From Beta vulgaris subsp. vulgaris (Eukaryota > Streptophyta > Magnoliopsida > Caryophyllales > Amaranthaceae): DNA of 64,000 nucleotides. Shown in pieces: positions 33,061-45,284 of this stretch; the first letter of the stretch is position 1, and every line of letters begins with the position of its first letter. The translations under genes were made by a program, and so were the position numbers. The stretch is taken from NCBI RefSeq assembly GCF_026745355.1, contig NC_079205.1:7326056-7390055 (forward strand), in the 5' to 3' direction. The notes under the pieces are model-generated. The model made no database searches. It was not told where the DNA came from and saw only the letters and a list, made by a program, of their open reading frames with translations.

Positions 33061-34480
33061 AAAGTGTTCGCCAATGGTGCTCTTAGGAGCCATTTTACGC
33101 TAACTTTCTCCATCTAGTTGGCTTTTTTTCAGTTTTGTGATGATTTGTAGGTTTTAGGAAACTATTTTCTATTCTCTGTTACTCTATTACTGCAACAGTG
33201 GACTTGAGAGGTTTGAAGGCACATATGCTGAGTTTCGAGGTCCTAAGGATACTTTTTGAGGCTTTGGACAAAGGAAGATTTGAAGACTTGGTGTTTGAAG
33301 CCAAGAAACGAAGAAAATTAGCCTCGCATGATCCCATTGGGTGCCTTGAGCCCGATCGAGTGGCCACCTTTTACAGAATCCGTTTTTGTTGCAGGCCCGA
33401 TCGGGTACCCTTGACCCTGTCGTATATCACTGATGTGGCCATCGGGCAATAGTCAGCTCAATCCCATGGGGTTGTGGTTTTCCAGCTGAATGTTGAAATC
33501 TACGATAAACTTGAGTCGCCCGATCTCATCGGGCGGGTTTGGCCTGACCCGCCGACATCTCAAGTTTCTTATTTTTATATTTTACGGACTAGTTTTGTAT
33601 AAATTTTCCTATCTATTTTAGGGTTAGTATAAATAGAAAAGGTAAAATATTGCTGAGACACCTTTAATTTTCCGAAATTTCTCCTTAGTTTAAAGAACAT
33701 TGTTATTTACTTTTCTCTGGGAATCAAGATTTGGCATTTTGGATTATGTGCAAGTTCTAGATAAAATTCTTCTTTTTATACTTCAATCGGGTAATTCCTT
33801 TTTATTGCTTTCTTTACTCTTAGATTAATCCCCATCGTTATTTGCATTGCTTTCAAGTATGAATCTATATCTTTAATTTATTGTTGCATTCATAACTATG
33901 AGTCAGTAGCCCTTTTTCTAGGATTGTAGGGATCTATATATGCAATGAGAAATTGATAGATTAGTTTAATTAATTTTGTATTTCAATTGTTTCCTATGAT
34001 TGAACCGTTTATGCTTTATAAATTAGGCTTGATTTTTATTTCTTCTACCGCAATATGATACCGTACATGCTTTTAATCATTAGGTAAAGTGATCCTTGAC
34101 CATGTGAGAGCGGCTAGGTGATCTTTGAGGGAGGTAATGTTCGAGAGAAATTGCATGTGCCCTAGATAAATTGACTTATTAGGTAGTTGTTATTCGTCCC
34201 TGATTTTTCAAGTTGTACGTGTAATGATCCATGATCCTAGTTCTGTATTAATTGATTTATTCCCTAATAATTAATTATTTAATTATGTTGGTAGTTTAAG
34301 TTAATTCTTAAAAATCCAGTCTTTTAATAACTAGTAGTAGAATAGTCCAATTTAACTAGTAACGCCATCCCCCTTCAAGTTCGACCTTGCTTGCCTTACT
34401 ATATTAAGACTTGTATGTTTATTTTTGATAGTACGCGACTGACCTGTCAGTTGGTGAAAGATTATTCATGTCAATTTTTC
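33060..34480 (+). mobile_element. Solo or truncated LTR, Ty3/gypsy Athila/Tat-like
   Basis: Contains GCCCGATCGGG-type GC-rich words (33345-33540), a TATAAATA at 33628-33635, a long AT-rich leader and a 3' part with CAAGTTCGACCTTGCTTGCC, typical of these LTRs. The comparable part of the Athila LTR at 37637-39126 has GAGTTCAACCCG. No primer site or coding sequence follows. Ends are not resolved. Confidence 0.5.
33628..33635 (+). promoter_or_regulatory. TATA box in LTR remnant
   Basis: TATAAATA after GGGTTAG, ~90 bp downstream of the GC-rich block, as in plant gypsy LTR promoters. Confidence 0.45.
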
Positions 34481-34553
34481 CTATACAAAAAAGTAGTCTT
34501 GTAAGTAATTGAAAATACACAAAGGAGTAAGTATTGCAATTAAATCTCTATTA

Positions 34554-34811
34554 TTTCCTTTGTTTAGAAATTAAATAGTTGCACCATTTTCATTGTGTTT
34601 ACTATCCACGTCTAACACTGATTGTCTTTGGTGATTAATATTGTAGGAAAAACATAGTCATATAAGATCTTGTTATATTTGTCTCAATATGTACTTTTTT
34701 AATACCAACTTCCTACATATTCTACTTATTGATAATCAAATATATTAATTTTGAAACTATACATCGACAAGCGTAACATGAAATGGTGCAATCATTTCTA
34801 AACGGATGAAG
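34554..34811. mobile_element. Stowaway-like MITE
   Basis: TTTCCTTTGTTTAGAAATTA at the left and, on the opposite strand, CTTCATCCGTTTAGAAATGA at the right are inverted ends, flanked by TA on both sides. Same family as the MITE in the copia LTR at 20509-20772. Confidence 0.7.
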
Positions 34812-34813
34812 TA

Positions 34814-35437
34814 TATATATGGAAACACATGAAGGCAAAAAAAGGGGGGGGGGGATAACTGACTGATTCATACATTTAAATAAAAAAGGGGAAAAAAAAG
34901 TTTCATATTTAAACTGACAATAGTTTCTTGAAAAAAAAAAATTAAAAGACAATTCTTCTAATTTTCAATATATTTTTGCATAACTTGCGTACATATAAGG
35001 CTAGTAAGAACTAATCTGATGAAATATCTCTTAAGATCAAATCTGCCCTAATATATAGGGTTCATTTGGAGTTTAAATAACTATAGATTAGAATCAAATT
35101 ACATGGATTCATCATTCATTTTAAGGTCTAAAGTTTAGTTGGTTTGTATATCACGGGACATAATTAAAACTTAAAACTTCTCATTTTGGGGGCTTAATTT
35201 TTAAAATTATCATTTTTCAAGACTCAAATAATTTTTACATATTTATTGGCCCAAAGTAAATTTTGATATTATGACAAATTTGAAAGACAAATTTGACATA
35301 ATATGATTGACTTGACAATTTAAAAATATATTGCCTACCTAAGTCATTCATTTTTTCTAAGTTTTAGCAATTTACGTAGCTAGATATATTATACTTCTAA
35401 ATTTTAAGAAATCCAAAAATATTTATGCAATATAATA
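34814..35437. other. Non-coding AT-rich region
   Basis: Contains a G-run (34845-34854) and A-runs. The ORF at 34722-34952 lies on the low-complexity strand. Nothing recognisable. Confidence 0.5.
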
Positions 35438-35682
35438 CTCCCTCTAGTTTTTTCTCTCTCTCTCTTGTAATCTTGACACCATTCATACTTAGCGAGAATC
35501 TTGCAATATAATACTCCCTCTAGTTTTTTCTCCCTCTAGTCTTGTTTGATTCGTCTTAATTAGTTCTTTATTAATATTTAATTATAAAATTTTTTACTAA
35601 TATATAATGAAATATATTTAAGTTGAAAGAATTACACTGAAGACGTGCACTGAAAAGTGAGAATGATAAAAAACAGAGGGAG
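35438..35682. mobile_element. Stowaway-like MITE with a duplicated left end
   Basis: CTCCCTCTAGTTTTTTCTC at 35438 and again at 35514, with the right end GAGGGAG at 35676-35682 flanked by TA. The ~76-bp direct duplication of the left arm suggests an abortive or tandem insertion. Confidence 0.6.
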
Positions 35683-35689
35683 TACTAGA

Positions 35690-36321
35690 AATGTTATTCA
35701 ATTTTTTTTAATGCGTCATACACAATAATTAAAAATAAGTTCAAACAAGGATCAATCAAATCTAATACGTTTTGTTAAGATAAATTTAGATTTTTTCAAG
35801 TGCAAAGTACACACCCTTCCATAGCTATCAGCCTATCAGAAACCCTTTTCTTATCAGTTTACCATGCATCAATAGCAAGCTGATTGAATTATTTAGGACG
35901 TCCCTTCTATTCCAAGCCCTCTTCTGCTAAACCATAGAATTTGAAATGGACTAAGATCCACTTAAAACCAGTCTTCACAATGTACACATACCGAACATGA
36001 TGAGCCCAAATATCATAGTGAAGTCCCAAAGCCATCTTGGATCTCACGGAGTATATATCCTTCATGTCCAATCATTCTACTTTTCATTTACGATTGATCC
36101 GCCAACTTGACCCATAAAGAGTTCACTTTATATACTTAGTGTTTTTTACACACATATATTCTATTTTACAAAGTTGCATATTATTTTAAAATTTTAGCCC
36201 TCTCTTCTAGCACATATCCTTTTTTTACTATTATTATCACTATATTTCCTCTCCTAAATTATAGTGCATACTTCAATTGCAAGTAAAAGAAAAAATGAAA
36301 GAAATATATTGTGGTCATACT
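35690..36321. other. Non-coding region
   Basis: No gene or clear repeat seen. AT-rich, with stops in all frames. Confidence 0.45.
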
Positions 36322-36323
36322 TA

Positions 36324-36555
36324 CTCTGCTCCAAACAAAATGCAACATTTGCACTTTTAGAGTCGAACATTACGAATTTTGACCACCAATTTCCACCACT
36401 ACAAAAATAATATCATTGTCATATTATGTATAGTTTTAAACTAATAATATTTTAATCATTTTATTAATACATAATTAAAGATATTTATGGTCAAAAATTT
36501 ATTTATCGGAGACCGTAAAATTTCAAGTGTTACATTTTTTATGGATGAACATAAG
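36324..36555. mobile_element. Stowaway-like MITE
   Basis: CTCTGCTCCAAACAAAATGC at the left and, on the opposite strand, CTTATGTTCATCCATAAAAA at the right, both continuing into GCAACATTTG / GTAACACTTG, flanked by TA. 232 bp, a second family from that at 34554. Confidence 0.6.
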
Positions 36556-36639
36556 TACTTGTGTTACCATATAAATCATTGTGTTATTTTTTTTGTAATG
36601 TAATTATGTAAGCTTTATTGGTTTATTGATAAAACAAAG

Positions 36640-37135
36640 ATTTCCCAACAAGCCAAGCAGACCATCTCACATACAAACACAGAAACACCAGAAAAACACA
36701 AACTGTATAGAGTTTACGTAAAAACCTTCTAGGTTAGTTGAACTCCACAAAACCCTACGCCCATTAGATATTATACATTACTTACAATTCCACTTAAACA
36801 TCTAATTTCGTCCTAATTCCACCTACTACACACCTTGAAATCTCAAACAATTAGAGGGGTCCCAGTACCATCGCATTTACCTTTCTAAAAATATATGAGA
36901 ATTAGACTAAAAGAAGAAAGATAGTACCCTAAAAAAATTATATTGTAATAAAACATAATTCACCAATTAAGTTTCTCCTTACAAATGATGAATTCTTAGA
37001 AGAATGAGAATCATAGTGGGCTAGTCTCTCTAACAAATGTATGAAGGATGATGCCAATCAAATACAAAAAGAATAGGAAAGAATCCTACTTATACTAATT
37101 ACATCAAAAATATCCAAATGTCGTGACCCTCCTCA
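36640..37135 (-). mobile_element. Copia LTR region, minus strand, partial
   Basis: Directly downstream (minus strand) of a copia RNase H tail, after purine-rich TTTGAGGAGGGTCACGACA. The segment TTGATGTAATTAGTATAAG...GATTCTTTCCTATT recurs at 47807-47893. The far end is not defined; an unassigned stretch with many ACAAACACAGAAACACC words lies at 36645-36760. Confidence 0.45.
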
Positions 37136-37636
37136 AATTGGAGCATGATGATTAAAAATACCCAACTTGATAATAAGAAATTCAAACTGCATTTTTAGCA
37201 AGTGCCTTGGAAAAATATCCGCAATCTGAGTAGTAGTGGGTACATAGAAAGGAGCAATCAAAGCGTATTTAACGGTATCCGAACAAAGTGGTAATCAACC
37301 TCAATATGTTTTGTTCACTCATGAAAGATGAGAGTTTGGCGAAATGAAGAGCAGAGCGACTATCACAAAAAAGACAAATAGCCTAGAGATGATGAACACC
37401 CAAACTTAACAGCATGCCCTTTAATTATTTGAGTTCACAAGTGATAGCAGCCATAGACTAGTATTTAGCTTTGGTAGAAGATTTAGAAATGATATGTATT
37501 TTCTTTGTTTTCCAAGAGATAGGGGAATGACCAAAAAACACTAACCATCCAGTGATAGAACGCCGAGTAATGGAACATCCAATCCAATCAGAGTCACACA
37601 ACACTGTAAAGTAGAATCACTATTAGCATGTAACAT
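37136..37636 (-). pseudogene. Copia RNase H fragment, minus strand
   Basis: The minus strand reads RSITGWLVFFGHSPISWKTK, then SMAAITCEL and LFCDSRSALHFAK across frames: the RNase H domain of a Ty1/copia pol. It runs into the LTR remnant below 37136. On its upstream side it is cut off exactly where the Athila LTR begins (37637), so the Athila element inserted into this copia copy. Confidence 0.75.
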
Positions 37637-39126
37637 TGTTAGGATTTTGTTTTAATACCGCAAGTGTACGGTATCATAGTACATACGGGTTGAACTCAGG
37701 GAGGTGCAAGATTAACCACTACTTGATTTTAGATAACAAAATAGTTACACAATCCACAAATGAGGAATAATCTATAATCTAAAGGCTAAACTAATGACAA
37801 AATATGGCAAACTATATGAATATGATAATTAAAGCATTAAGATTAAGCATCACCACTAATTAATATGAATTGATCAAACCATAACTCGCTTCCCAATTAT
37901 ATAAATAACTTAGGTGAGAATGACATTTCCTTATGACCTAGCATAAAGCACAACTACGAACTGAAACTATATTCCAAAATCATTCATCAATACTTAGAGC
38001 TCATTTTATGATAGCAAAAGGCCTAACCGACATGTATGTCTCCTATTTTCATGGCTTACGGACACAATTAGAAGCATTAAAAGCCAATGTCAATTAAAAT
38101 CCAATTCCAATTATCGCCTATTTTCATGGGAGAATTTCAATCAATGACAAGACGGTCCAGATTAAGACTCAACATTCATTGATGAACTCAATTGATAAAA
38201 TAACAATATAGCAAACAAACATATAATCCTAATCTCTACTCTAATTTTCGGTTCTAATACAAATTATGGCTAAAATAAGATGAAAAATTGACTACAATAA
38301 CAACCTTGTCAAACCCTAAGCATATAATTCAATAACATGGGAATTAGAGCAATAATTTACATGATCAATTCATATTAGGGCTCAACTTAATCCTAGATAG
38401 AAATGATTAAGCATAATTGAAGACATGATTAAGAAGATCATGGCAATACGAACAATAAGCATAATTGAAGACATGATTAAGAAGATCAAAGAGAGAGGAA
38501 AAAGTAAAACTTATTAATAGTTCTTGAATCGTAGTATAATCCCAAAATACTTGATCAAATTAATCTTCAAACAACAAGTTTTTGCATAGAAAACTGAAAC
38601 TATGGCTTGAACTATGATAATAACGTGCATCCCCTGAATAGAAAATAACATCCCCTATTTATATTTTCCGTAAACTCACTAAAAATAAAAACAAGAAAAT
38701 ATCACAAAGGAAAACTGTTTCCCGTGTCCACCGTGAACCGAACTCATCACTATGAGTCGTGCCATGCGCCCCGAGTCGCGCTATAGACTGCTAGTTGTGG
38801 TAAGCTCTCGGCATTCCACCACGAGCTGCTGCCAACACCGCGACTCATGGTAGAACTAATGCTTCTTTTCCTTCCTTGGACTCTTCAAGTACAGCTTCCA
38901 ACCCAATTGGACCTTGTAGGAAGCCCAAATACTTCCCTCTTGGACCTAACATCATATATATGGTACTATTAAGCCTCCAAATGATCCACAAATGTATGCG
39001 TCTCTCATAATTTGATATTTCTCCTCAAATCCTATCAGTTATGTACAAATTCGCCAAAATCAATCTAAAACATAACATAATCTTCCTCAAAATGCGCCAA
39101 AATAAGAGTAAAATGCGGAGTTAACA
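37637..39126 (-). repeat. Athila-type gypsy 3' LTR (minus-strand element)
   Basis: 1,490 bp bounded by TGTTA at 37637 and TAACA at 39126. On the minus strand it starts TGTTAACTCCGC and ends AAATCCTAACA. It contains a TATA box (38656-38663), a GC-rich palindromic part (38736-38850) and GAGTTCAACCCGTATGTAC near its end. It follows a purine-rich tract, so it is the 3' LTR. Confidence 0.8.
38656..38663 (-). promoter_or_regulatory. TATA box of the Athila LTR
   Basis: TATAAATA on the minus strand, followed by GGGGATG. Confidence 0.5.
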
Positions 39127-39145
39127 AATTCCCCCATGCTTAGAC
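39127..39145 (-). promoter_or_regulatory. Polypurine tract of the Athila element
   Basis: The minus strand AAGCATGGGGGAATT immediately precedes TGTTAACTCC of the 3' LTR. This primes plus-strand DNA synthesis in LTR retrotransposons and fixes element orientation. Confidence 0.75.
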
Positions 39146-40020
39146 CTAATTGCTCGTCTTCGAGTAAGTAAGAGGCAATGAAAAACAAGATAACCTCACA
39201 AGGCCTAAAAAATGCAATTAAATAACAAATAACAATCCACATCCAACATCATCTAATATCCACTCTAGCGTCGTTCTTATACTCCATAGTAGCAACTAAC
39301 CTACACCAAACTTCGCTACCCCGAAGCATACTTCCCCCATGCTCAACCAAAAATAGAGTCATGTGTGATCATGTTCTGAAAGATCTCAAAGAACATGCAC
39401 ACACCTACTATGCATACCAACCATCAAGCTAAAATCACAAATATATATCAAATCAATCACAAGGGGTCAAGTTGACACTCTCATGCTTGAACCCATGCAT
39501 CAATCATCCCTACAATCGAATCTACAACATCGTCAAGTGAGACCTACATATCATACAACAACGATTGAGCCTAGTCCTACCCAAACTCCTATACTCCTCC
39601 ATCCTTATGTCAACCATGCCGACAAATCAATTGAGTAAATTTTCTCTCTTTTATTTTATCTATCATTTTGTCTAGGAGCCATTTCGAGTTTTCATTCTAG
39701 CCACTCAACTTTTTTTTTTCTTTTTCTCACTTTCTCACACGCTCAAATTAGCCACTTTTTTGCATAGGTTGCCCTTACGGGTTTTCAACTTAGTCGTGCC
39801 CCCAATTTTACCTAAGCCTCCCTTTCGGGTTTTCAGCTTAGCGGGTCGTCATTTTTTTCTTTTTTTTATAGATTGGAAAGAGTATATAAACAAGCACGTA
39901 TACAGGTAGATGAGACATCCCCTCCCTCATGCTTGAACAAATCATTGTCCTTAATGTAGAAAATTGACAAAATTAAAGAAGGAAAGGGGAAGGACTCACC
40001 AACTAGAAGTCAGAAGGCCC
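39146..40020 (-). other. 3' untranslated region of the Athila element
   Basis: No coding similarity. T-rich and ACA-rich segments lie between the polypurine tract and the env-like region. Confidence 0.5.
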
Positions 40021-40022
40021 GC

Positions 40023-41400
40023 CCGGATCACGACGTGATCTCCTAGAGACACGCTCCTCCAAACGCTACTGTCGACGTCGTGAAATCTCCACCTCAAGAT
40101 CTGTATATGTATCGAGATGGGTGTAGAGATGGAAAGTGTTAAGTGAAGACATCATGCAGTAGATAGCGTCAAGTTGATCCTCGGTCCCATCTAGGCGATA
40201 TGAGAACTCATTTTGCCTCAATGCAAACGCAATCATCCGCTCCTCATATGATGCAAAAGGAGGAGGGACGTGTGTTTTAGGACCCAACTTGACCATCATG
40301 GCCACCAACACCTCCATCTCTAGGAACATGCTCCTCCTCATCCTCATCAAACTCATCACCTTCACCCTATTCATCATCCACATCATCCAACAAGTGACCT
40401 CCTCTACCCCGGTTTTGTGAACATCACGATCGATGAAACTCAACACGCACCACCGCTGCAAAAGCGGCGTCAAGGGAAAGGAAAATGTGTTCCACTGTGG
40501 CATTGGGAGGAATAGCCACTCGAGTAGGTTGAGGTAGGGTCATGAAAGTGACATGCTTACCTCCATAAGCCAGACAAAACGACCCTTCACCCCTGCAAAT
40601 GAAATCATTTTGGCACTAACCATCTTTGACAAGTCATACATGTAAGAATCATCGGTCAATAAGCGAACATTATCATTTGGTTGCACGCCAAGGTGCTGAG
40701 CGATCAAGGAGATCATGCCACCCACACTAATTTTTCCTTTATTTAGCTTAGAAATCTCTAGACAACAAGCTACCTAAATTGCAGCTAGATCAGCCGTCCC
40801 CAGCCTGCTAGTGTCATAGGCCATAAAATCGTCAACTTTAGGCTAGGGATGTTACTGGGTTCCCCTTGTCCAAACACGACCATAGACAATAACTTGGCAC
40901 ATTTCAAAGATGGGGGTGGCGCAAGAAAGAACTCTTGTCATTTAGGGTCTTACGCAACTGAGTGAGGGCGTGCCGAAAAGTATCCTCATCGTACTCATTG
41001 TTGCGGTGAAAATTCACTGCATTCAAGTTCCTCCAACCAAAAATGGCTTTCAATTGTTGCATAGTTATGTTATTAGGTTTGTCATTAAGGTGGTACTCAA
41101 TCCCAGGATGTTCACCCTCGATTTTTTTCAGAGTAGAAAGGAATTTAGGGTGAAACGCTCATAGGTAGGTGCCCATTTGTGCACAAAACCCTCAAGTCTA
41201 ATTTTTTGAAGCAGTTGGGTGACTGAATCAGCTAAACCCAATGTCTCTAGTGCGGAGTAATCAATGAATTTAGTAACCTTGATGTCACGGTTGGGTTGCG
41301 TGAGACGCGCCCAACGCCCAACGCCTAATGTATCTACCCTAGGGGTTGATTGAGAAGAGATAACTTCCCCTATCTTGGTTCGTTTGGATCGGCGTGGCAT
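40023..41400 (-). pseudogene. Athila env-like (ORF3) region, decayed
   Basis: Minus-strand frames begin MPRRSKRTKIGEVISSQSTP at 41400 and read KFIDYSALETLGLADSVTQL; later parts include GGMISLIAQHLGVQPNDNVR (40725-40540) and RLDGTEDQLDAIYC (40503-40066). Position after pol, the basic N-terminus and this conserved layout match the extra ORF of Athila-group elements, whose role is unproven. Several stops interrupt it (around 40850 and 40530). No signal peptide or membrane segment is evident. Confidence 0.6.
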
Positions 41401-42308
41401 GGTTCATACGTGTAATGACTTCCAATTCAACAAATACAAACCCTAAAATTACTCCACTCCACACTCCAACAACAACCAACTCACAATAAGGCACAAAATT
41501 AGCAACACAATACAATTATCCAACCAACAATCACCAACAATCACCAAATCAACCACAATCATATGTATCCACCAACAATAATTTCAACAATCCTAGATAT
41601 GAAGCTAGAACAAGGAATTCAAGCTATATCAAAGTAAGGTAGGAATGTGAAATTTATACCTCTAGGGGATCAAGTGATGCACTCCAACGCCAAATTTGCC
41701 AAGCTAGTACCAATGTGGTTGATTGTTGTCTCTAATTTCACCAAACAAGCCTCAAGGCAAAAAGCCCCATTTTCAAGGGTTTATGGTGGTGGATTGATTA
41801 TGTGAAAATTTGGGCAAGATAGGGGTTATGAGAGGGTTGGGGTGGGTGGTGGTGGTGGTTGATAGGGTGGAGGGAGAGTGGTGAGTGAGAGAGAGAATTT
41901 TTCGGTGAGGGAAGAGAAGTTGAGTCGAGAGAATAAAGTGAGGGAAGAGATAGAGAAAGAAGCGGATTTAAAGCCGATTTCAACTTACCTCGCTAACCCA
42001 AGTCGCGGCGTTGACGACGATTTGCGGTTGAAGCCGCGAGTCGCGGTAAGCTCTCGGCATTTCGCCACGAGCTAAGGCATTGTGCCGCGACTCGTGTCTT
42101 TGAGGATGTACTTGCAACTGCTTTACCACGAACTTTTTTTTACCTATAAACACACCAAAAACAAGCTCAAAAACATCAATCTAAATGAAATCACACAAAA
42201 GGGAAAAGAAAGAAAAAAAAATATCAAAGAATAAAACAATAGGTGTAGAACTCAGGTTATGTTCCGAAACGCGCTCGTTTAAAATGAATGAGCTTGACTC
42301 CTTAAAGA
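41401..42308 (-). other. Spacer between pol and env-like region, with LTR-like block
   Basis: Non-coding. At 42037-42094 the arms CGAGTCGCGG and CCGCGACTCG form a 10-bp inverted repeat around GGTAAGCTCTCGGCATT, a 17-base word also found in the 3' LTR at 38799-38815. GGTGGT runs occur at 41842-41862. ORFs on both strands are spurious. Confidence 0.65.
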
Positions 42309-43520
42309 TCATGTGGCAGTTGGTGGAAGAGATAGGAAATAGACTTGCTTGCCTTCAATAGGATCACCGGTGACATACTGCTTGAGGTGACGTCCATTCA
42401 CCTTGAACAAGCCACTTACTTCACTAGTGACTTCCACCAAACCATATGGAAAAACCTTGGTGACCCGAAATGGTCCATACCACCTAGGACGCAGCTTGCC
42501 AGGAAAAAGTTTCAATCGGGAGTTGAATAGGAGAACATAGTCACCAATGTGGAACTCTCTTCTCATAAGCTTCTTGTCATACCACTTCTTAGTGCGCTCC
42601 TTGTAAATATGAGAGCTCTCATAAGCATCCACACGGAGCTCATCAAGCTCATTCAATTGCAAGGCTCAGCGTTCACCTGCTCGGTGAAAGTCATAATTTA
42701 GGCTCTTCATATCCCAAAATGCTTTGTGTTCTAGCTCAACAGGTAGGTGCCATGCGTTTTCATATACTATACGATAGGGTGTGGTACCAATAGGAGTCTT
42801 GAAGGCCATCATGTACGCCCATATCGCATCATCTAACTTAAGAGACCAATCCTTGCGCGATCTAACCATAGTCTTCTCAACTATAGATTTGATCTCCCTA
42901 TTTGAAATATCAACTTTTCCACTTGTTTGTGGATGATAGGAAAGACTAACACGATGTTGCACACCATATTTCCTGAGAAGAGCTTCAAACTTTCATTCAA
43001 TAAAGTGACTTCTTCCATCACTAATCACAACATGGGGGACACAAAAGAGGGGAAAAATTACCTTCTTAAAAAACTTGAGAACAACACTGGCATTGTTCAT
43101 TGGAGAAGCCAATGCCTCTACCCACTTAGATACATAGTCAACGGCTAGCAAGATTAACTTATTCGAATAAGAAGACGAGAATGGTCCTATAAAGTCAATA
43201 CCTCATACATTGAATATCTCAACTCAAGAATGAAATTAAGAGGCATCTTATTTCGGCGTGAAATATTCCTCGTGCGTTTACATCTATCACACGCCTTGAC
43301 AAAACGGTGAGCATCCTTGAACAAAGAAGGGCAATAGATACCATATTGCAACATCATTGCAATGGTTTTGGAAGTACTAGCATGGCCTCCACAATCCATA
43401 TTATAGCATGGTCAACTCCTCCTCTGGTACACAACGGTGGATGACCCCATCTGCACAAGACTTAAAAAGATAAGGTCATCACAGAAATAATGTTTGACAT
43501 CATGAAAGAACTTCTTGCAT
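42309..43520 (-). pseudogene. Athila pol: integrase and C-terminal part
   Basis: The minus strand carries DCGGHASTSKTIAMMLQYGI and KACDRCKRT (HHCC zinc finger, 43399-43187) and [20 protein letters not shown] (catalytic core end, GxxxxxNxEIK; 42962). Then comes [18 protein letters not shown] and, in the frame 42662-42309, RREFHIGDYVLLFNSRLKLF and RPRWYGPFRVTKVFPYGLVE, the GPY/F module. Stops and frameshifts separate the parts. Confidence 0.8.
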
Positions 43521-45166
43521 TTATGATGAATAAATGAGAGGCGGAACTCTACTAGCAAGAAAGTTCACTATGTTCGTAAACCAAGGAGATTGACCAATTG
43601 TAGTAGAGGAAATACCAAACAACTGATCATCAGGGAAGGAGTCGTTGATTGGGAGATCATATGTTCTGGCATCCCATGTGAGACGGGAAAGATGGTCAGC
43701 CACAACATTATCAGTTCCTTTCTTATCCTTGATTTCCATGTCAAACTCTTAGAGAAGCAATATCCAACGAATCAAACGGGGTTTTACATCCTTCTTACTT
43801 AATAGAAACTTGAGAGCCGCATAATCTGTATGCACTATCACTTTTGATCCCACCAAATAAGACCGGAACTCATTCTCTGCAAACACGACGGCTAGTAACT
43901 CCTTATTAAGTGGTGGTGAAGTTCATTTGAGCCCCATATAAGGTTTTACTAGCATAGTAACACAATTTTTCCCCAACAAAACCAATAATATGGTCAGTAG
44001 CATCACACATCAACTCGAATGGAAGGGTCCCATCTGGAGGTTGAATAATAGGTGCTAAAATCAATGCATTCTTCAACCTGTGGAAAGCTTCAAGACAAGC
44101 ATCAGTAAACACAAATGAGGTATCTTTAGCTAAGAGCTCGGTCAAAGGCCTAGAGATCTTTGAGAAAAACGACGGTAGAACCCCGCATAACCGAGGAAAC
44201 TCCTCACCCCTTTTACATTGATCGGGGGTGGAATTTGCTCTATGACTTCGACTTTTGCTCTATCCACTTTGATACCTTTATCAGATATAACATGACCCAA
44301 AACTACTACCACTTGCACCATGAATTGACACTTCTCCCAATTGAGCACTAAGTGGACCTCTTGGCACCTATGTAGCACTTTTTCAAGATTTAGCAAACAT
44401 GCATCAAAAGAAATACCATAAACAAAAAAGTCATCCATGAAAACTTCCATAAATGTTCGATAAGCTCAGAAAAATAGCTATCATGCATCGTTGAAAGGTT
44501 GCCGGAGTGTTACATAGTCCAAATGGCATCCTTCAATAAGGAAAGGCGCCATAGGGACATGTAAAAGTCGTCTTCTCTTGGTCACTTGGATTGACGGGGT
44601 TCGGAAAAACCAGAAAATCCATCCAAGTAACAAAAGAAGGAATGTTTTGCAAGATGCTCTACCATTGGATCAATAAAGAGAAGAGGATAATGATCCTTAC
44701 GTGTGACCTTGTTCAACTTACGGTAGTTGATGCACATTCTCCATCCAGTGATAGTGCGAGTAGAGATGAGTTCACCTTTTTCATTTTTCACAACCGTCAT
44801 GCCGCCCTTTTTAGGGAACAACTTGGACCAGGCTTACCCACTTACTATCGGAGATAGGGTAGATAATGCTGGCCACAAGAAGCTTCAAAAATTCTTTCTG
44901 CACAACTTCTTTCATATTAGGGTTAAGCAAGGCGGCGTTGTGACTCAATGATAATGAAGCATTTGCTTGTTCTACCAAAATGCTATGAGTACAAAAGATG
45001 GACTTATTCCTTCAATGTCATCAATAGTATACCCAATGACATTAATATACTTGCGAACAATACATAACAACCATTCAAGTTGAGGGTCATTAAGTGCACT
45101 ATTGATAATAATGGGGTAGGTTGAGTATTCTACACAATATCTACTAATTCGACATATTTTCCACAT
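43521..45166 (-). pseudogene. Athila pol: reverse transcriptase and RNase H
   Basis: In minus-strand order: YPIIINSALNDPQLEWLL (45166), VPKKGGMTVV-type segment and WRMCINYRKLNKVTRKDHYP (44821), MEVFMDDFFVYG with the catalytic MDD box intact (44450), VRSFLGYAGFYRRF (end of RT), and RNase H with CLEAFHRLKNALILAPIIQP and CDATDHIIGFV (44145). KKGTDNVVADHLSRL is the tether (43739). Upstream of 45166 gag, protease and the 5' LTR are missing, so the element is 5'-truncated. Confidence 0.85.
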
Positions 45167-45284
45167 TCATAAGGAGTCCGTCTATGTTTATACTTTATGA
45201 ATATGATATAAGATATTCTTGGGCTTTCATTCATAGACTATAATGAAAAACAAAGAATCGATCCTTTGAGTATTCAAAATTGCA

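Noticed and set aside
40970..41164. Plus-strand ORFs across the Athila region and shadow ORFs over LINE coding strands
   Set aside because: They overlap minus-strand transposon proteins that show clear motifs; these are shadows.
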